NCBI GenBank assembly: GCA_021821305.1
Contig: JAKACP010000001.1
Location: 248,001-312,000 of the forward strand
Direction: 5' to 3'
Source of the DNA: a bacterium
GTDB lineage: Bacteria; Patescibacteria; Paceibacteria; Moranbacterales; UBA1568
Length of the DNA stretch: 64,000 bases
Shown here: piece after piece, positions 60,246 to 64,000 of the stretch
Numbering within the stretch: the stretch's first letter is position 1
How the letters are laid out: each line of letters starts with the position of its first letter
The notes under the pieces: generated by a model
What the model saw: the letters and a program-made list of their open reading frames with translations, nothing else
What the model was told of the DNA's origin: nothing
Databases searched by the model: none
Program-made: the position numbers and the translations under genes

Positions 60246-61238
60246 ATGAAGAGGATAGCAATCAACGGGTTCGGGCGCATCGGGCGGGCGGCGTTCAAGG
60301 TCGCGCTCCAGCACGAGCATATCGAGGTGGTCGCGATCAACGATCTCACCGACGCGCCCACGCTCGCGCATCTTCTGAAATACGACACCGCGTACGGGAA
60401 ATACCGCCGCGAGGTCTCGTCGCGGGACGGCGCGCTCGTCATAGACGGCAAGACGTTTCCCGTGTATGCCGAACCGGATCCGAAGAAGCTTCCCTGGAAG
60501 GATCTCGAGGTCGACGTCGTGCTCGAATGCACGGGCCGTTTCGTCGATGCCGAATCCGCCGGCCAGCACATCACCGCGGGAGCGAAAAAGGTCGTGCTGT
60601 CGGCGCCGCCGAAGGGGGAGGGGGAGATCCCGACCTATCTCATCGGCGTAAACGACGATCGCTACGCTTCGGAGAAGATCATCTCCAACGCTTCGTGTAC
60701 GACGAACTGCATCGCGCCCGTGGCCCGGGTCATGGAGGAGCGCTTCGGCATCGACAAGGCCATGATGACCACCATCCACTCGTATACCGCGGACCAGAAT
60801 CTCCAGGACGGACCGCACAAGGATCTCCGTCGCGCGCGTGCCGCGGCCGAGAACATCGTGCCGACGACGACGGGCGCCGCGATATCCGTGACGCGGATCA
60901 TGTCGGAACTCGAGGGGAAGTTCGACGGTCTCTCGGTCCGCGTGCCCACCATCGTCGTCTCGCTCACGGACTTCACGTTCCTCCTCCGGAAGGACGTGAC
61001 GGCCGAAGAGGTCAATGCGGCGATCGAGGAGGCGGCACGCGATCCGAGGTACTCCCGCGCGCTCACGGTGACCCGCGAACCGCTCGTCTCGTCGGACTTC
61101 GTCGGCAATCCGTATTCGAGCATCGTCGATCTGTCGCTGACCAAGGTGGTGGGCGGGAACCTCGTCAAGGTGATGGCGTGGTATGATAACGAATGGGGCT
61201 ACTCCAACCGCCTCGTGGAACTCGCGGAACAAATCTGA
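60246..61238 (+). CDS. gap: Glyceraldehyde-3-phosphate dehydrogenase
   Basis: 330 residues from the ATG at 60246. Rossmann motif INGFGRIGR, AINDLTD with the acidic residue typical of NAD use, active-site SNASCTTNCIAP (C151), and WYDNEWGYSNRLVEL near the end. Follows fba in the glycolytic cluster. Confidence 0.98.
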   Translation: MKRIAINGFGRIGRAAFKVALQHEHIEVVAINDLTDAPTLAHLLKYDTAYGKYRREVSSRDGALVIDGKTFPVYAEPDPKKLPWKDLEVDVVLECTGRFVDAESAGQHITAGAKKVVLSAPPKGEGEIPTYLIGVNDDRYASEKIISNASCTTNCIAPVARVMEERFGIDKAMMTTIHSYTADQNLQDGPHKDLRRARAAAENIVPTTTGAAISVTRIMSELEGKFDGLSVRVPTIVVSLTDFTFLLRKDVTAEEVNAAIEEAARDPRYSRALTVTREPLVSSDFVGNPYSSIVDLSLTKVVGGNLVKVMAWYDNEWGYSNRLVELAEQI

Positions 61239-61248
61239 TTTTTTCGCT

Positions 61249-62841
61249 ATGTACGATCTTCTCATCAGGAACGGAACGGTGATCGACGGGTCCGGTACCC
61301 CTATGTTCCGTGCGGACATCGCCGTCAAGGAGGAACGGATCGCGGCGATAGGCGATCTCAAGAGCGAAACCGCGGAACGTATCATCAATGCCGACGGCCT
61401 CTATGTCGCTCCCGGGTTCATCGACGTCAACAACCACTCCGATACCTATTGGGAGATATTCCGGAACCCGGGACTGCACGGGATGCTGCTCCAGGGTGTG
61501 ACCACCATCGTCGGCGGCAACTCCGGGGCATCGCTCGCGCCGCTCACCGAACCGGAAAGCATCCGCTCCATCCAGAAGTGGACCGATGTCGAGAAGATCA
61601 ATTTCAACTGGCTTTCGATGAAGGAGTTCCTGCTCGAGGTGGAGCGGAAAAAACTCGCGATCAACTTCGCGACGCTTGCGGGACACGGGACGATCCGCCG
61701 CGGTGTCATCAAGAATCCGACGAGCAAGCCCGAGGCGGCCGATCTACGGGCCATGGAAAAGCTCCTCGAAGGCGCGCTCGACGACGGGGCGATCGGATTT
61801 TCGACCGGACTCAAATATACGCATGCGCGCCTGGCCGAGAAGGACGAGATCGTCGCGCTCCTCTCCCTCGTCGGCAAGGAGAAGGGCGTCTATGCGACGT
61901 ATATACGCGACGAGGGGGAACATCTCCTCCAAGCCGTCGAGGAAGCCATCACGACGGCCCGGGAAGCCGAGATTCCGCTCCATATATCCCATCTCAAGGC
62001 CGTCGGCAGGCAGAATTGGCATCTTTTCGAGGAGGCGCTGTCCGCCATCAAGACGGCGAGCCTCAACGGGCTCGACATCAGTTTCGACGTCTATCCGTAT
62101 ACCTCGAGCGGCTCCGTGCTCTATACCTTCCTCCCGGAGTGGGTGACGGAGAGCGGTCGCCAGGCCATGCTCCACCGTCTCCGGGATTTCAAGACGAGAC
62201 AGTCCGTGATCCGGGATATGAGGGCAAGCGGACACGACTATTCGCAGATGACGCTCTCCATGTCCGCTCTCAACAAGGTCATGACGCGCACGACCATCGC
62301 CGATATCGCCCGGGCGCAGGGGCAGTCACCCGAAGACGCGGTGCTCGACGTCCTGCTCGCGAGCGCGGGGCGGGCGATCGTCTCGCTCGAGGTGTCGAGC
62401 CAGGAGAACGTCGTCAAGGCGGTGCAGCACCCCTTCTCCATCATCAGCTCCAACGGCGTCGGGTATGCCAAGGAGCACGCGGCGACCGGCGATCTCGTCC
62501 ATCCCCGAAATTTCGGGACGTTTCCCAAGGTGTTCGCCGAATATGTCCGGGAACGCAAGACGATCTCCTGGGAAGAGGCGGTGCACAAGATGACCGGCAA
62601 GCCGGCGGCCAAGTTCCTGATACGGGATCGCGGACTCTTGCGCGAACGGCACAAGGCTGATATCGTGGTCTTCGATCCGGAGACGATCGCCCCGCGATCG
62701 ACCATGGATGACCCGTATGAATATCCCGAAGGCATCCATTTCGTCATCGTGAACGGCGTGGTCGCCGTCGAGGGCGGGGGATGGAACGGCTCCCGATCGG
62801 GGGAAGTCATACGGAAGAAATCCGGATTCCGATTTTGGTAA
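61249..62841 (+). CDS. D-aminoacylase / N-acyl-D-amino-acid deacylase-like amidohydrolase
   Basis: 530 residues from the ATG at 61249. Amidohydrolase composite fold: N-terminal beta-sandwich YDLLIRNGTVIDGSGTPMFRADIAVKEERIAAIGDL, then a TIM barrel with GFIDVNNHSD, GNSGAS, STGLKYTHA, LHISHLKAVGR and DVYPYTSSGS. The first metal-ligand pair is NNH rather than the usual H-x-H, so metal use may differ. The substrate could be D-amino acid derivatives, perhaps from peptidoglycan. The stop codon lies in the truncated repeat copy D. Confidence 0.85.
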   Translation: MYDLLIRNGTVIDGSGTPMFRADIAVKEERIAAIGDLKSETAERIINADGLYVAPGFIDVNNHSDTYWEIFRNPGLHGMLLQGVTTIVGGNSGASLAPLTEPESIRSIQKWTDVEKINFNWLSMKEFLLEVERKKLAINFATLAGHGTIRRGVIKNPTSKPEAADLRAMEKLLEGALDDGAIGFSTGLKYTHARLAEKDEIVALLSLVGKEKGVYATYIRDEGEHLLQAVEEAITTAREAEIPLHISHLKAVGRQNWHLFEEALSAIKTASLNGLDISFDVYPYTSSGSVLYTFLPEWVTESGRQAMLHRLRDFKTRQSVIRDMRASGHDYSQMTLSMSALNKVMTRTTIADIARAQGQSPEDAVLDVLLASAGRAIVSLEVSSQENVVKAVQHPFSIISSNGVGYAKEHAATGDLVHPRNFGTFPKVFAEYVRERKTISWEEAVHKMTGKPAAKFLIRDRGLLRERHKADIVVFDPETIAPRSTMDDPYEYPEGIHFVIVNGVVAVEGGGWNGSRSGEVIRKKSGFRFW

Positions 62842-62904
62842 GTAACCGTCGGACAAGCATGGTTTTTTCTTTTATTCCGGGCGGTGAGATTTTAGACAGG
62901 ATCT
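62839..62904 (-). repeat. Hairpin repeat element, internally deleted copy D
   Basis: About 66 bp, same orientation as copy C. Retains TAAGTAACCGTC at one end, then GACAAGC, a TTTTTTCTTTTATT stretch and CGGTGAGATTTTAGACAG, all matching the outer parts of copy C, but the inner stem and 66-nt apical part are missing. It joins the upstream stop codon and ends about 5 nt before the murD ATG. Confidence 0.75.
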
Positions 62905-62909
62905 GTATT

Positions 62910-64000
62910 ATGAAACAAGCGGACCTCAAGGGGAAGCGGGTGACCGTCTTCGGTTTGGGATTGAACGAAGGCGGGGTCGGAACGGTGGAATTCCTCGAAC
63001 GCGCGGGCGTACGCGAGATCATCGTGACCGACGTGAAGAAGCGCGACGATCTCCTGCCGTCGCTGAAAAAACTCGAACGATACAAGAATATCACCTATAT
63101 CCTCGGCCAGCATCGGCCCGAGGATTTCACGCATACCGATCTCGTCGTGAAGAACCCGGCCATTCCGTGGACGAACGAGTACGTGCGGCTCGCCGAATCC
63201 AAGGGCATTCCCGTGGAGATGGATTCGAGTCTCTTTTTCGCGTCCTGCAGGAATAAGATCTACGGGGTGACGGGAACGAAGGGGAAGACGACGGTCGCGA
63301 GCATGCTCGCTCATATCCTCGAGTCCGCCGGCCGCCCGGTGGCCCGGGTCGGTATCAGCCAGACACCGGTACTCGGGATGTTGGAAAAGGTGAAGCCCGG
63401 CGACACGGTCGTATTCGAACTTTCGAGCTGGCGCCTTTCGGCGCTCGGCCGGGCCAAACGCAGTCCCGAGCTCGCCGTGTTCACGAACCTCTATCCGGAC
63501 CACCTCAACTACTATCGGACCATGGCCGGATATCGGAAGGACAAGAAATATATCTATCAGTTCCAGAAGAAGACCGGAATTCTCGTGGCCAACGATTCGC
63601 TCGACTTCATCAGGGAAGAGCCGCCCGCGGGGACGACGCTCTATTTCTCGGAGTCGGGTACGGTTTCGGGAAACGGCGGATTCTTCCGCGACGACGAGGC
63701 GATCGTGGTCCGAGATGGCGTCGAATCGGTCCTGTTCCGGAAATCCGAGCTCCTCATTCCCGGAGTGCACAATCAGGGAAACATGCTCGCCGCGGCGCTC
63801 GCGGCCTTCGCGGCCGGTGTCGAACCCGCGAAGATCGCCGCCTCGGCCCGGACATTCAAAGGGGTTCCGCATCGGCTCGAATTCGTGCTCGAAAAGAAAG
63901 GAGTCTCCTTCTACAACGACACGGCGGCGACGATTCCCGAGGCCGTGATATCGGCACTCCGGTCGTTCGATCGATCCGTCATCCTCATCGCGGGCGGTGC
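62910..64000 (+). CDS. murD: UDP-N-acetylmuramoylalanine-D-glutamate ligase MurD (C-terminus cut by window edge)
   Basis: About 363 residues visible of some 440. Adds D-Glu to UDP-MurNAc-L-Ala in the cytoplasm. N-terminal Rossmann-like VTVFGLGLNEGGVGTVEFL, ATP-binding GVTGTKGKTTVASMLAHIL, VFELSSWRL, TNLYPDHLNYY, GVHNQGNMLAAALA, FKGVPHRLEFV and NDTAATIPEA. The ATG at 62910 lies directly behind repeat copy D without a Shine-Dalgarno sequence. Confidence 0.95.
   Translation, partial: MKQADLKGKRVTVFGLGLNEGGVGTVEFLERAGVREIIVTDVKKRDDLLPSLKKLERYKNITYILGQHRPEDFTHTDLVVKNPAIPWTNEYVRLAESKGIPVEMDSSLFFASCRNKIYGVTGTKGKTTVASMLAHILESAGRPVARVGISQTPVLGMLEKVKPGDTVVFELSSWRLSALGRAKRSPELAVFTNLYPDHLNYYRTMAGYRKDKKYIYQFQKKTGILVANDSLDFIREEPPAGTTLYFSESGTVSGNGGFFRDDEAIVVRDGVESVLFRKSELLIPGVHNQGNMLAAALAAFAAGVEPAKIAASARTFKGVPHRLEFVLEKKGVSFYNDTAATIPEAVISALRSFDRSVILIAGG

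Overview
The window is a GC-rich, densely coded bacterial chromosome segment with about 70 genes, most of them on the + strand. The gene content points to a Patescibacteria (CPR) lineage: compact operons, many very small orphan membrane proteins, Cys-rich secreted proteins of unknown function, a type-2 isoleucyl-tRNA synthetase, a shortened ATP synthase delta subunit, and low-complexity 'drift' repeats in protein linkers. TGA is used as an ordinary stop. The lineage call is an inference from gene style; no rRNA gene is present to test it.

Layout. 1-4.0 kb (- strand): an Fe-S assembly operon rrf2-sufC-sufB-sufD-sufS with a recognisable promoter and an IscR-like operator; sufS runs off the left edge. 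4.2-17.5 kb (+): dus, mnmA and mutY; three small membrane proteins; an AI-2E permease-lgt-thioredoxin-like-lysozyme-like operon; a second lysozyme-like paralogue; a DMT transporter; a membrane-anchored glycosidase; a HAD phosphatase; a VanZ-like protein. 17.5-19.8 kb (-): smpB, tmRNA, infC, rpmI, rplT. 19.9-28.7 kb (+): a coiled-coil protein, argS, a histidine phosphatase, then a T-box leader followed by an HD-domain gene and ileS, and recO. 28.8-40.2 kb: an Ig-like surface protein, tgt, small - strand singletons, glyS, an M16 peptidase, a permease, rsmI, metG, tatD. 40.2-46.9 kb: the complete atpBEFHAGDC operon. 47-53.6 kb: leuS, an exonuclease, uppP, folD, tRNA-Leu, parA, parB. 53.6-64 kb: two secreted/anchored Cys-rich proteins, a GT2 glycosyltransferase, galT, tpiA, fba, gap, an amidohydrolase, and murD running off the right edge.

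How the parts fit: Suf supplies Fe-S clusters and sulfur, used by MutY and probably by MnmA. Six aminoacylation or tRNA-modification genes lie among lower-glycolysis, ATP synthase and envelope-lipid (uppP, lgt, murD) genes, as expected for a streamlined fermentative or host-associated cell.

The most unusual feature is a family of about 190-bp elements (4041-4232, 12988-13177, 59129-59318, plus an internally deleted copy at 62839-62904). Each copy can fold into one long hairpin. The stem sequences differ between copies but remain self-complementary within each copy, around an exactly 66-nt apical segment, and every copy sits directly in front of a start codon. Other points worth a second look are the T-box/HD/ileS arrangement, an unusual tmRNA tag ending in ALARA, predicted leaderless mRNAs (argS, parA, smpB, leuS), and in-frame low-complexity insertions in mutY, ileS, metG and sufS.
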